NCBI GenBank assembly: GCA_007117255.1
Contig: SKGU01000288.1
Span: forward strand, 1-17,314
Length of the DNA stretch: 17,314 bases
Origin: Natronohydrobacter sp.
GTDB taxonomy: Bacteria; Pseudomonadota; Alphaproteobacteria; Rhodobacterales; Rhodobacteraceae
Direction of reading: 5' to 3'
The position numbers and the translations under genes are program-made. Shown one piece after another: positions 7,528 through 15,310 of the stretch. Below the pieces are notes generated by a model. It ran no database searches. It was not told where the DNA came from and saw nothing but the letters and a program-made list of their open reading frames with translations. The first letter of the stretch is position 1; each line of letters begins with the position of its first letter.

Positions 7528-8232
7528 CTATCCCCATTGGACATCGCCCAGAAAGATGTAACCCGCGCCATAGATTGTCTTGATCAGGCGCGGGTTGCGC
7601 GGGTCTTCATTCAGCTTGGTGCGCAGCCGCGAGATACGCACATCCATCGCGCGGTCGAAACTGTCGCCAGCGGCCCCACCCAAGGCATCGAGCATCTGCG
7701 CGCGCGAAATCAACCGCTTGGGGCTTTCCAGAAACAGCCTCAGCACTTCGCCTTCGGCATGGCTGAAGGGAATTTCCTGTGCATCAGCGTCTATCAGAAC
7801 ATAACGGTCAAATTCGGCAGTCCAGCCGTTGAAGCTGGCGCGGGCGGCGCGCGCCTCTGGCGCGGGCGCGGGTTTGCGTAGCCTTGCGCGGATACGGGCC
7901 ACCACTTCTGCTGGATCAAAGGGTTTGATGATGTAATCATCTGCACCCAATTCAAGCCCTGTCACACGGTCCTGCACCTGGGCGCGCCCCGAAATGATGA
8001 TGATCGTCGCCCCGGATTCCAGTGCCAGGCGATGCACCAGCGCCAGTCCGTCGCGATCTGGCAATCCCAGATCGACAAGGCAAACATCCGGCGTCATCCG
8101 TTTCAGGGCTGCCTCGAACTCTGCCGCGCGACCGTAGGTCGAGGTCTGAAACCCCGCGTCCTGCAAGGCATGGGCCAGTACCTGACGGATTTCCGGTTCA
8201 TCATCCAGAATGGCGATATGGGGCGAACTCAT
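7528..8232 (-). CDS. OmpR/PhoB-family response regulator
   Basis: A 234-residue DNA-binding response regulator. The receiver domain (5-118) has the acidic pocket D10-D11-E12, the phospho-acceptor D54 ('CLVDLGLPDRDG'), S81 ('IIISGRA') and K103 ('DDYIIKPFD'). The winged-helix effector domain (about 135-231) shows 'FSHAEGEVLRLFLESPKRLISRAQML', 'DVRISRLRTKL' and the closing 'IKTIYGAGYIF'. The ATG overlaps the kinase stop codon (ATGA, 4 bases), with GGAG inside the kinase's last codons 8 bases upstream, so translation is almost certainly coupled. It is the natural partner of the hybrid kinase. Its likely target, by inference, is the divergent ligase/transporter operon, where direct repeats at 10221-10250 are candidate binding sites. 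Confidence 0.94.
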   Translation of the reverse strand: MSSPHIAILDDEPEIRQVLAHALQDAGFQTSTYGRAAEFEAALKRMTPDVCLVDLGLPDRDGLALVHRLALESGATIIIISGRAQVQDRVTGLELGADDYIIKPFDPAEVVARIRARLRKPAPAPEARAARASFNGWTAEFDRYVLIDADAQEIPFSHAEGEVLRLFLESPKRLISRAQMLDALGGAAGDSFDRAMDVRISRLRTKLNEDPRNPRLIKTIYGAGYIFLGDVQWG

Positions 8233-10154
8233 GGGGTATGCTCCAGTGCATGGCGCAGATCGTTCAGGGCGAAAGGCTTCGGCAGGATAGGAAATTCGGC
8301 CCGCGCTTGCTGATGCAGCAGATCACTTGGGGGTAGGGCCGTCATCAGGTGCAGCCGTTCCATGCCACGCGCCCGACAATGGCGCAACAGATCAAGGCCG
8401 GAACCTGCACCGGCAAGGTTGATATCTGACAGCACAAGTCCGATGCCCGGCAAATCCAGCAGGCCAATGGCCTCGTCATGGCTGGCGGCTTCGATGACGG
8501 AATGGCCCAGGTCGCGCAGCATCAGGCGCACGGATTCGCGGATTGTGTCGGTATCTTCGACCAGAAGCACCATGGCAGCGGGACTTTCTTGCCTGTGATG
8601 GGCCTGTTTGAAAGGCAAGCGCAGCGTCACTTCAGCGCCCCCCTGTGGTTTGTTGCCCACTCGCACCGTCCCTCCCGATAGCGTGATCTGGTCATAAACC
8701 ATCGCCAGCCCCAGCCCGGAACCGCCAGCGCCCTTGGTGGTGAAGAACGGATCTAGCGCATGTTCCAGCGCATCCTGACTGAATCCCGCACCAGTGTCAC
8801 ATACGTTGATTTCCAGCCAGGTTTCGCCCAAAGCCCGCGCTGTGACAGTGATCTCTCCGGTTTGCCCTGCCAGAGCGTCGCGCGCGTTCAGGATCAGGTT
8901 CAGCAAGCTGTCCTGTAACGCGCCCTGATCCAGCATCAGGGGGGGCAATGTACTGTCCATCTCGACCCTCAGCCCGATCTCCGGGGGAAGGGCGGGACAG
9001 GCCATCAAGCGCAGATCATCCAGAAGCGCGCCCAGATCGGTGGGTTGCGGGCGCATCTCTCGGGTGCCTGACATGCTTGCAATCCGTTCCAGAAGCGCAC
9101 CGCCACGCCGCGCGGCGGCCACTGTTGATTGCGCGATCTGGGCGATATCCGGGGGCAGGTCAGCGCGCCGGGCAAGCTGGCCCTGAAGGCCTAGAATGAT
9201 GGTGAGCAGGTTACCAAAATCATGGGCCAGCCCGGAAGACAGTTGCGCTGCCAGCTCTCGCTTGCGTGTCTGCGCCAGCGCGGCACGGGCCTGCGCTTCT
9301 TCGGTCACATCCATTGACATGACATATATGCCCGTGATCGGACCATCGCCCACCCGGTCAGGCGTCAGGGACAAACGGATACGCCGACCACTATCATCAT
9401 GGGTGAACTCATGGACAAGGTTTTCGCCGTCCAGAGCGCGCTTCAGGAATGGGCTGATCTTTTCAAAGACCGTGCCAAGTGCTGCTGAGGCGGGCAGGCC
9501 AAGAATATTCTGTGGCAGTCCGGGAAAGACCGATGACAGTCTGCGGTTAGAGAAGGTGTAGCGCAGATCGCGGTCCAGATGAGCGATATGGGCGGGCATC
9601 ATCTCCGTGGTCAGGCGGGTGCGGGCTTCCATATCAGTCAGTTCGCGCTTGGCTTGTTCAAGGCTTGCATTCGACGCGGCAAGTGCGCGGTTGGTCTGAG
9701 CCAGCCGTTCGGCATGGGCCAGAACCTCGCTGGTCAGTTCCTCGGAATGGGCCTGCAGCAGCCGTTCCTGCAATTTCACTTCGGTGATATCGGTATATAC
9801 CGTGACCCAACCGCCCTGCGGCAGTGGCGCACCTTCAACGCTGATCCACCGACCATTGGCGCGTTCGCGTTCCATATAATGGGGCACAAAGGCGCGCGCG
9901 GCTTCAACGCGGATGCGCACGGCATCCTCGATGTCTTCGACCGCGCCATATTCGCCCCGCGTCACCAGAAAGCGGATCGTGTCATGGAAAGTGGCACCGG
10001 GCCGCACCAGCGCATCGGGCAGATCAAACATGGTCTGATAGCGCCGGTTGCTGACCGAGAGGCGCAGATTGGCGTCAAAGATCGACAATGCCTGCTGGAT
10101 CATGTTCAGCCCCGCGCCCATCAGCTTGATGCGGGTCTCGTCCTCTATCGCCAT
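8229..10154 (-). CDS. PAS-PAS hybrid histidine kinase with C-terminal receiver
   Basis: A 641-residue soluble sensor with no membrane segment. Domains in order: PAS_7-type PAS (8-125, 'ALSIFDANLRLSVSNRRY', 'RPGATFHDTIRFLV'); a coiled coil (126-180); a second PAS (181-295); the dimerisation/phospho-acceptor helix with H311 in 'GLAHDFGNLLTIILG'; an ATPase domain (N-box 'LLNLILNARDA' 417-427, G1 'DTGAG' 453-457, F-box 'DPFFTTK' 468-474, G2 'GSGLGLA' 478-484); and a receiver (528-638) with acidic E533/D534, phospho-acceptor D577, T605 and K626. The start at 10154 follows GGAGGG (10161-10166) by 6 bases. The open frame continues upstream to 10820, but only antisense to the ligase gene. The kinase overlaps its response regulator by 4 bases. 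No histidine phosphotransfer domain is encoded in the window. The signal is unknown and presumably cytoplasmic. Confidence 0.93.
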   Translation of the reverse strand: MAIEDETRIKLMGAGLNMIQQALSIFDANLRLSVSNRRYQTMFDLPDALVRPGATFHDTIRFLVTRGEYGAVEDIEDAVRIRVEAARAFVPHYMERERANGRWISVEGAPLPQGGWVTVYTDITEVKLQERLLQAHSEELTSEVLAHAERLAQTNRALAASNASLEQAKRELTDMEARTRLTTEMMPAHIAHLDRDLRYTFSNRRLSSVFPGLPQNILGLPASAALGTVFEKISPFLKRALDGENLVHEFTHDDSGRRIRLSLTPDRVGDGPITGIYVMSMDVTEEAQARAALAQTRKRELAAQLSSGLAHDFGNLLTIILGLQGQLARRADLPPDIAQIAQSTVAAARRGGALLERIASMSGTREMRPQPTDLGALLDDLRLMACPALPPEIGLRVEMDSTLPPLMLDQGALQDSLLNLILNARDALAGQTGEITVTARALGETWLEINVCDTGAGFSQDALEHALDPFFTTKGAGGSGLGLAMVYDQITLSGGTVRVGNKPQGGAEVTLRLPFKQAHHRQESPAAMVLLVEDTDTIRESVRLMLRDLGHSVIEAASHDEAIGLLDLPGIGLVLSDINLAGAGSGLDLLRHCRARGMERLHLMTALPPSDLLHQQARAEFPILPKPFALNDLRHALEHTP

Positions 10155-10160
10155 CTGGTG

Positions 10161-10166
10161 CCCTCC
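10161..10166 (-). promoter_or_regulatory. Ribosome binding site fixing the hybrid kinase start
   Basis: On the minus strand this reads GGAGGG, 6 bases before the ATG at 10154. It supports starting the kinase here and not at any of the in-frame codons upstream, which lie antisense to the ligase gene. Confidence 0.65.
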
Positions 10167-10220
10167 GTCCGTTATCATGCTAGCGGGGTCAGCGACGAGC
10201 GGGAAGCCCGGAAGTTGCGG

Positions 10221-10250
10221 CGTTACAATTCGTAAGGATTGGGTAAAACT
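10221..10250. repeat. Three phased 10-bp direct near-repeats (possible operator)
   Basis: The tract reads CGTTACAATT, CGTAAGGATT, GGGTAAAACT. Units 1 and 2 match at 7 of 10 positions and units 1 and 3 at 6 of 10. Direct repeats spaced by one helical turn are the usual target of OmpR/PhoB-type regulators. The match is modest and could be chance. Confidence 0.35.
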
Positions 10251-10288
10251 GCGGCAAGAATCGCCCGCACAGATGGGCACAGGGAGAC

Positions 10289-10317
10289 GGGTCTGGCGCA
10301 AGGAGGCGCGCAGACCC
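10289..10317 (+). promoter_or_regulatory. Imperfect hairpin/palindrome in the ligase leader
   Basis: GGGTCTG (10289-10295) plus GCGC (10296-10299) pairs with GCGC (10306-10309) and CAGACCC (10311-10317), giving an 11-bp stem with a single bulged G at 10310. The 6-base loop AAGGAG (10300-10305) is Shine-Dalgarno-like. It ends 26 bases before the GTG start. It may be an RNA control element or a dimeric repressor site. Confidence 0.4.
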
Positions 10318-10330
10318 ACATCACGCCGAG

Positions 10331-10338
10331 AGGAGGAG
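10331..10338 (+). promoter_or_regulatory. Strong ribosome binding site fixing a GTG start
   Basis: AGGAGGAG, nearly full complementarity to the 16S 3' end, lies 5 bases before GTG at 10344 (7 from the AGGAGG core). It decides the ligase start against the in-frame codon at 10239, which would read through the repeats and the hairpin. Confidence 0.75.
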
Positions 10339-10343
10339 CCCAA

Positions 10344-12326
10344 GTGACCACCACGGCCGCAACCAGCGCAGATCTGGGTGATCTTTGTTCCATACCAGCC
10401 CTTCTGGCGCGCAACGCCAAGCAATACGGGATGCAAACTGCGTATCGCGAAAAGGAATTTGGCATTTGGCAGGCTTGGACATGGGCGGAAACACAAGCCG
10501 AAGTCCGCGCCATGGCGCTTGGTTTTCTGGTTCTGGGAATGAACCGGGGCGACTATGTCGCGATCATCGGGCGCAACCGTCCTGCTTTGTACTGGGCGAT
10601 GGTTGCCGCGCAGTCTGTGGGCGCGATTCCGGTGCCGCTGTATCAGGACGCAGTCGCCGAAGAGATGGCCTATGTGTTGGACCATTGCGGCGCGCGGTTT
10701 GTCATCTGCGGCGATCAGGAGCAGGTCGACAAAGTTCTGGAAGTGCAGGAAACCGTGAGCTGCATCGAGGAAATTGCCTATCTCGATAAACGGGGTATGC
10801 GTAAATACGACCACAGCCATATGAACTGGCTGGACGATGTGATGCGCGAGGGGCGCGCCGCGGAAACCCGGCTGGGCGCCGAACTGGACAAGCGGTGCAA
10901 GGAACTGACGCTGGAGAGCACCTGTGTGATGCTCTACACCTCTGGCACGACGGGCAAGCCCAAGGGCGTGGTGCTGAGCAATCGCAATATCATCGTCACG
11001 TCAAAGAACTCGTCCGAGTTTGATCGCCTGCGGCCCGGTGACGAGATTCTTGCCTATCTGCCCATGGCATGGGTGGGCGATTTCATCTTCGCCATTGGCC
11101 AAGCATACTGGACTGGATTTTGCGTGAATTGCCCGGAATCGGCGCAGACCATGCTGACCGACCTGCGCGAGATCGGACCGACCTATTATTTTGCGCCGCC
11201 GCGCATTTTCGAGACGATGCTGACCACGGTGATGATCCGCATGGAAGATGCGTCACCCATCAAGCGGCGGATGTTCCACTATTTCATGGAGCACGCCCGC
11301 AAGACTGGGCCGCGCATGCTGGATGGCAAATCAGTCGGCCTTGGCGAGCGGCTGAAATACGCATTGGGTAACTTCTTCGTATATGGTCCGCTGAAAGATA
11401 CACTCGGTCTGCGCCGTATCCGCGTGGCCTATACTGCCGGTGAAGCGATCGGGCCGGAAATCTTTGATTTCTACCGCTCGCTTGGGATCAACCTGAAACA
11501 GCTTTACGGCCAGACCGAAGCCTCAGTGTTCATTACACAGCAGCCTGACGGTGAAGTGCGCTCTGACACTGTTGGTGTGCCATCGCCGGGGGTTGAAGTG
11601 CGCATTGCCGAGAATGGCGAAGTGTTCTACCGCTCGCCCGGCACGTTCGAGAGCTATTACAAGAACGCCGAAAGTACGGCTTCGACCAAAGACGCCGAAG
11701 GTTGGGTCGCCACAGGTGATGCGGGCTTCTTCGAGGAAGGGTCAGGCCATCTGCGTATCATCGACCGCGCGAAGGATGTCGGCAAAATGGCCGATGGCGG
11801 CATGTTCGCGCCCAAATATGTCGAGAACAAGCTGAAGTTCTTCCCCAACATTCTGGAAGCGGTGGTCTTTGGCAACAATCGTGATCGCTGTGTGGCCTTT
11901 ATCAATATTGATCTTGGTGCTGTGGGCAGTTGGGCCGAGCGCAACAATATCGGCTATTCCAGCTATCAAGAGCTGGCCGGTCTGAAATCGGTGCTGGATC
12001 AGATTCAATCCCATGTCGAGCAGGTCAATGAAAGTGTCGCGCAGGACAAGATGTTGTCAGGCTGCCAGATCCACCGCTTTCTGGTGCTGCACAAGGAACT
12101 TGACGCCGATGATGGTGAGATGACCCGCACCCGCAAAGTGCGCCGCCGCATCGTCGAAGAGAAATTCGCGGATCTGATTGATGCGCTCTATGCGGGTCAG
12201 GACAGCATCTACACCGAAACCGAAGTCACCTACGAGGACGGGCGCAAGGGTAAGCTGAAAGCGACGCTGGAATTGCGTGATGCGAAAGTGTTTGGGCAAA
12301 GCACAGCTCGGATCGCGGCAGAATGA
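10344..12326 (+). CDS. AMP-forming long-chain acyl-CoA synthetase-like ligase
   Basis: A 660-residue adenylate-forming enzyme (COG1022/FAA1-like) expected to activate a carboxylic acid with ATP and CoA to an acyl-CoA plus AMP and PPi in the cytoplasm. Motifs: the P-loop 'YTSGTTGKPKG' (198-208), 'AYTAGEAIG' (362-370), 'LYGQTEAS' (387-394), 'ATGDAGF' (456-462), the hinge region 'RIIDRAKDVGKMADG' (471-485) and the C-terminal 'MTRTRKVRR' with the likely catalytic lysine K598. Length suits long-chain synthetases; the substrate cannot be read from the sequence. The GTG start has a very strong AGGAGGAG. It is the first gene of the transporter operon: the stop overlaps a possible ATG of the next gene. 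By inference it traps the imported compound as its CoA thioester. Confidence 0.92.
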   Translation: MTTTAATSADLGDLCSIPALLARNAKQYGMQTAYREKEFGIWQAWTWAETQAEVRAMALGFLVLGMNRGDYVAIIGRNRPALYWAMVAAQSVGAIPVPLYQDAVAEEMAYVLDHCGARFVICGDQEQVDKVLEVQETVSCIEEIAYLDKRGMRKYDHSHMNWLDDVMREGRAAETRLGAELDKRCKELTLESTCVMLYTSGTTGKPKGVVLSNRNIIVTSKNSSEFDRLRPGDEILAYLPMAWVGDFIFAIGQAYWTGFCVNCPESAQTMLTDLREIGPTYYFAPPRIFETMLTTVMIRMEDASPIKRRMFHYFMEHARKTGPRMLDGKSVGLGERLKYALGNFFVYGPLKDTLGLRRIRVAYTAGEAIGPEIFDFYRSLGINLKQLYGQTEASVFITQQPDGEVRSDTVGVPSPGVEVRIAENGEVFYRSPGTFESYYKNAESTASTKDAEGWVATGDAGFFEEGSGHLRIIDRAKDVGKMADGGMFAPKYVENKLKFFPNILEAVVFGNNRDRCVAFINIDLGAVGSWAERNNIGYSSYQELAGLKSVLDQIQSHVEQVNESVAQDKMLSGCQIHRFLVLHKELDADDGEMTRTRKVRRRIVEEKFADLIDALYAGQDSIYTETEVTYEDGRKGKLKATLELRDAKVFGQSTARIAAE

Positions 12327-12343
12327 GCGGGCAGGGGGGAGAC

Positions 12344-13168
12344 ATGCTCGATACACAAAAAGACGAGGGCTACACCACCGCCGACGGGCGCAAGATCGGG
12401 GGGGTTGCGATGGAAATGCGCAATATCACCCTGCGCTTTGGCGGTGTCGTGGCGATCAAGGATATCAGTTTTGATATTCGCTGGGGTGAGATCAGGGCGA
12501 TCATCGGGCCGAATGGCGCTGGCAAATCGTCCATGCTCAATGTGATTTCCGGCTCCTATCATCCGCAGGAAGGCGACGTGATCTACAAGGGCTACAAGCG
12601 CCCGAAGATGCGCCCCTATCAGGTGGCGCGCATGGGGATTGCGCGCACTTTCCAGAACATCGCGCTGTTTGAGGGCATGTCTGTTCTCGACAACATCATG
12701 ACCGGGCGTCTGCACCACATGAAGGCCAATTTGTTTCAGCAGGCAATGTGGTGGGGCAAGGCCGAGCGGGAAGAAACCGAAAACCGTGCGCAGGTCGAGA
12801 AGATCATCGACTTTCTGGAAATCCAGCATATCCGCAAGACACCTGTGTCGCGCCTGCCTTACGGGCTGAAAAAGCGGGTGGAACTGGCCCGCGCCCTGGC
12901 GGCTGAACCGTCGATCCTGCTGCTGGACGAGCCGATGGCGGGCATGAATGTTGAGGAAAAAGAGGACATGAGCCGCTTCATCCTTGATGTGAATGACGAG
13001 TTCGGCACCACCACTGTCCTGATCGAGCATGACATGGGCGTGGTGATGGACCTGTCCGACCGCGTGGTGGTCATGGATTACGGCAAGAAGATTGGCGACG
13101 GCACACCTGATGAGGTGCGTAACAATGAAGAGGTCATCAAGGCCTATCTGGGGGTGGCGCATGAATGA
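12344..13168 (+). CDS. livG: HAAT-type ABC transporter ATPase (LivG-like)
   Basis: A 274-residue ATPase of the branched-chain amino acid (Liv/HAAT) importer family, sitting on the inner face of the membrane. Walker A is 'GPNGAGKSS' (55-63), the Q-loop 'RTFQNIALF' has Q104, Walker B is 'ILLLDEP' (191-197) and the switch histidine is H229 in 'LIEHDM'. The ABC signature is divergent: 'LPYGLKKR' (171-178) in place of the LivG-type LSYGQQR. A family-typical C-terminal region ends in 'VIKAYLG'. I start it at the ATG with the G-rich site at 12333-12341; an alternative ATG at 12323 overlaps the ligase stop (ATGA) but has no ribosome site. The symbol marks the subunit type, not leucine specificity. 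Confidence 0.92.
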   Translation: MLDTQKDEGYTTADGRKIGGVAMEMRNITLRFGGVVAIKDISFDIRWGEIRAIIGPNGAGKSSMLNVISGSYHPQEGDVIYKGYKRPKMRPYQVARMGIARTFQNIALFEGMSVLDNIMTGRLHHMKANLFQQAMWWGKAEREETENRAQVEKIIDFLEIQHIRKTPVSRLPYGLKKRVELARALAAEPSILLLDEPMAGMNVEEKEDMSRFILDVNDEFGTTTVLIEHDMGVVMDLSDRVVVMDYGKKIGDGTPDEVRNNEEVIKAYLGVAHE

Positions 13169-13194
13169 TCTGAACACAAAAGGGGGTGCGCACC

Positions 13195-14181
13195 ATGCCT
13201 GATACGCTTCTTTTCGCGATGGAGGCCACGCTCAACGGCCTGACCGCTGGCGTCATGTATGCGCTTGTCGCGCTTGGCTTCGTGCTGATCTTCAAGGCCA
13301 GTGGCATCTTCAATTTCGCCCAAGGGGTGCTCGCGCTCTTTGCTGCGCTGACGCTTGTAGGCTTTCAGTCCGGGCAGATCCCATTCTCGCATCTTATCAA
13401 TGCGATATTCGGCACGCGACTGCATCATTTCGGCTGGAACATGCCCACGGTGCTTGCGATCCCGGCCACCGTGCTGGTGATGATCCTGCTTGCCATTCTG
13501 ATTGAGCGCTACATTCTGAAACATCTGGTCAATCAGGAACCGATCATCCTGTTCATGGCGACGATTGGTCTGGCCTATTTTCTAGAGGGTTTGGGCGATG
13601 TCATGTGGGGTGCCGAGGTCAAGGCGCTGGATGTGGGCCTGCCCAAAGGCATGTCGAGTGCTGTCGATGAGGCGACATTCGCGTGGTTTGGCTACGGCTT
13701 CTACATCGACCGGCTTGAACTATGGGCGGCTGGAATTGCTGCAATTCTCGTGGCTTCGCTGACGATCTTCTCACAATACACCAAGCAGGGCCGGGCGCTG
13801 CGCGCTGTGGCTGACGACCATCAGGCGGCATTGTCGGTGGGTATCTCGCTGCGCTTCATCTGGGTGCTGACATGGTCGATTGCGGGCATCGTGGCGCTGG
13901 TTGCAGGCATCATGTGGGGGTCGAAGTCAGGCGTGCAGTTTTCACTGTCACTGATCGCGCTCAAGGCATTGCCAGTGCTGATCCTTGGCGGCTTCACCTC
14001 GATCCCTGGCGCGATTGTCGGCGGGCTGATCATCGGGGTAGGCGAGAAGCTGTTCGACTTCTTCATGCAGCCCATCATCGGTGGCGCGACCGAGAACTGG
14101 TTCGCCTACATGCTGGCGCTGGTGTTCCTGCTGTTCCGACCACAAGGCCTGTTTGGCGAACGAATTATCGAGAGGGTGTGA
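13195..14181 (+). CDS. livH: HAAT-type ABC transporter permease (LivH-like)
   Basis: A 328-residue inner-membrane permease with about eight hydrophobic segments. It opens with the LivH-type 'LNGLTAGVMYALVALGFVLI' and 'GIFNFAQGVLALFAAL'. The cytoplasmic coupling region is 'TKQGRALRAVADDHQAALSVGI', followed by the hallmark 'LKALPVLILGGFTSIPGAIVGGLIIGV'. The terminal 'RPQGLFGE' is also typical. The ATG at 13195 has AGGGGGTG (13181-13188) upstream, 26 bases after the end of the ATPase gene. It forms the membrane channel together with the LivM-like partner. The substrate is unlikely to be a plain branched-chain amino acid given the linked CoA ligase (inference). Confidence 0.94.
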   Translation: MPDTLLFAMEATLNGLTAGVMYALVALGFVLIFKASGIFNFAQGVLALFAALTLVGFQSGQIPFSHLINAIFGTRLHHFGWNMPTVLAIPATVLVMILLAILIERYILKHLVNQEPIILFMATIGLAYFLEGLGDVMWGAEVKALDVGLPKGMSSAVDEATFAWFGYGFYIDRLELWAAGIAAILVASLTIFSQYTKQGRALRAVADDHQAALSVGISLRFIWVLTWSIAGIVALVAGIMWGSKSGVQFSLSLIALKALPVLILGGFTSIPGAIVGGLIIGVGEKLFDFFMQPIIGGATENWFAYMLALVFLLFRPQGLFGERIIERV

Positions 14182-14184
14182 GAC

Positions 14185-15261
14185 ATGCTTTACCGTGAAG
14201 CTGGCGATTTCAAGACAAGCTATGTCGCCGACAATCAGACCTTCCCTATCAGGTTCGATCGTATCGGTTATTATGTGATCCTTGGTGTTGCCTTTCTTGT
14301 GGTGCCGCTGTTCATCACGGATTACTGGGCGAATTCGATTGTCGTGCCCTTTCTGATCTACACGATCGCAGCATTGGGGCTGAACATCCTGATCGGCTAT
14401 TGTGGACAGCTATCACTTGGAACCGGGGCTTTCATGGCCGTAGGGGCCTATGGCAGCTACAAGCTGATGACGGCCTTTCCAGAGCTGAACATTATCTTTG
14501 TGATCATCCTAGCAGGCTTTATTACAGCGGGCGTGGGCGTGCTGTTCGGCCTGCCAAGTCTTCGGATCAAGGGCTTTTATCTGGCCGTGGCGACCTTGGC
14601 CGCGCAGTTCTTCCTGATCTGGCTGTTTACCCGTCAGGGGTGGTTCTACAACTACTCGCCCACGGGCATGATCTCTGCGCCCACGCGTGAAGTGTTTGGC
14701 TATCCGGTCACAGGTCCGCGCGCATCTGCTGTGTCGATGTACATGATCTGTTTGTGTTTCCTTGTGGCGACAGCCTGGCTGGCTCGAAATCTGACGCGCG
14801 GCAGTCTTGGGCGGCAGTGGATGGCCATTCGTGACATGGACATCGCGGCGGAAATCATCGGGGTCAATCCGCTGATGGCCAAGCTGACCGCCTTTGCCGT
14901 GTCGTCTTTCTTCATCGGCATTTCCGGGGCGCTTTTGTTCACCGTCTATCTGGGTGCGGCAGAAGCGGGCGAGGCGTTCGGGATCGACAAGTCCTTCCTC
15001 GTTTTGTTCATGGTGATCATTGGCGGGCTTGGATCGATCTTTGGCGCTTTCGCGGGTGCGGCCTTTCTGATCGTCGGACCGGTCATGCTGAAGCTGTTGC
15101 TGGTCAACACATTGGGCTGGCCCACCGATATGGCCGCGCATCTGGAAATCATGATCATTGGTGCGCTGATCATCGTGTTCCTGATCGCCGAGCCGCATGG
15201 CATCGCTGCGCTCTGGCGCACGATCAAGGAAAAACTACGCCTTTGGCCTTTCCCCTATTAA
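14185..15261 (+). CDS. livM: HAAT-type ABC transporter permease (LivM-like)
   Basis: A 358-residue inner-membrane permease, partner of the LivH-like subunit. After a polar N-terminus of about 28 residues come about nine hydrophobic segments. The LivM signature 'GLNILIGYCGQLSLGTGAF' is followed by 'GLPSLRIKGFYLAVATLA', the coupling helix 'RNLTRGSLGRQWMAIRDMD' and the C-terminal 'VIIGGLGSIFGAFAGAAFL'. The ATG lies 3 bases after the stop of the previous gene, with GAGAGGG immediately upstream inside that gene's end, so translation is probably coupled. Confidence 0.94.
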   Translation: MLYREAGDFKTSYVADNQTFPIRFDRIGYYVILGVAFLVVPLFITDYWANSIVVPFLIYTIAALGLNILIGYCGQLSLGTGAFMAVGAYGSYKLMTAFPELNIIFVIILAGFITAGVGVLFGLPSLRIKGFYLAVATLAAQFFLIWLFTRQGWFYNYSPTGMISAPTREVFGYPVTGPRASAVSMYMICLCFLVATAWLARNLTRGSLGRQWMAIRDMDIAAEIIGVNPLMAKLTAFAVSSFFIGISGALLFTVYLGAAEAGEAFGIDKSFLVLFMVIIGGLGSIFGAFAGAAFLIVGPVMLKLLLVNTLGWPTDMAAHLEIMIIGALIIVFLIAEPHGIAALWRTIKEKLRLWPFPY

Positions 15262-15310
15262 GGGGGCGGGCTGCCAAGAGAACTGTCATCCATATGGGAG
15301 GAGAACCAAA

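Larger units (their letters stand above)
10155..10343. promoter_or_regulatory. Divergent control region between kinase and ligase operons
   Basis: These 189 bases separate two divergently transcribed units and must carry both promoters, but I see no consensus -35/-10 pair on either strand. Three things stand out: a run of three phased 10-base near-repeats at 10221-10250, an imperfect palindrome/hairpin at 10289-10317, and strong ribosome binding sites at each edge (10161-10166 minus, 10331-10338 plus). The arrangement suits control of both operons by the adjacent response regulator. Confidence 0.55.

Noticed and set aside
10155..10820. Long N-terminal extension of the hybrid kinase frame on the minus strand
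   Set aside because: It runs antisense to the start of the ligase gene, has no domain signature, and a good ribosome site places the kinase start at 10154.
12230..13177. 315-codon minus-strand ORF opposite the LivG-like gene
   Set aside because: His/Arg-rich composition typical of a GC-rich antisense shadow, no motif, and the + strand gene is unambiguous.
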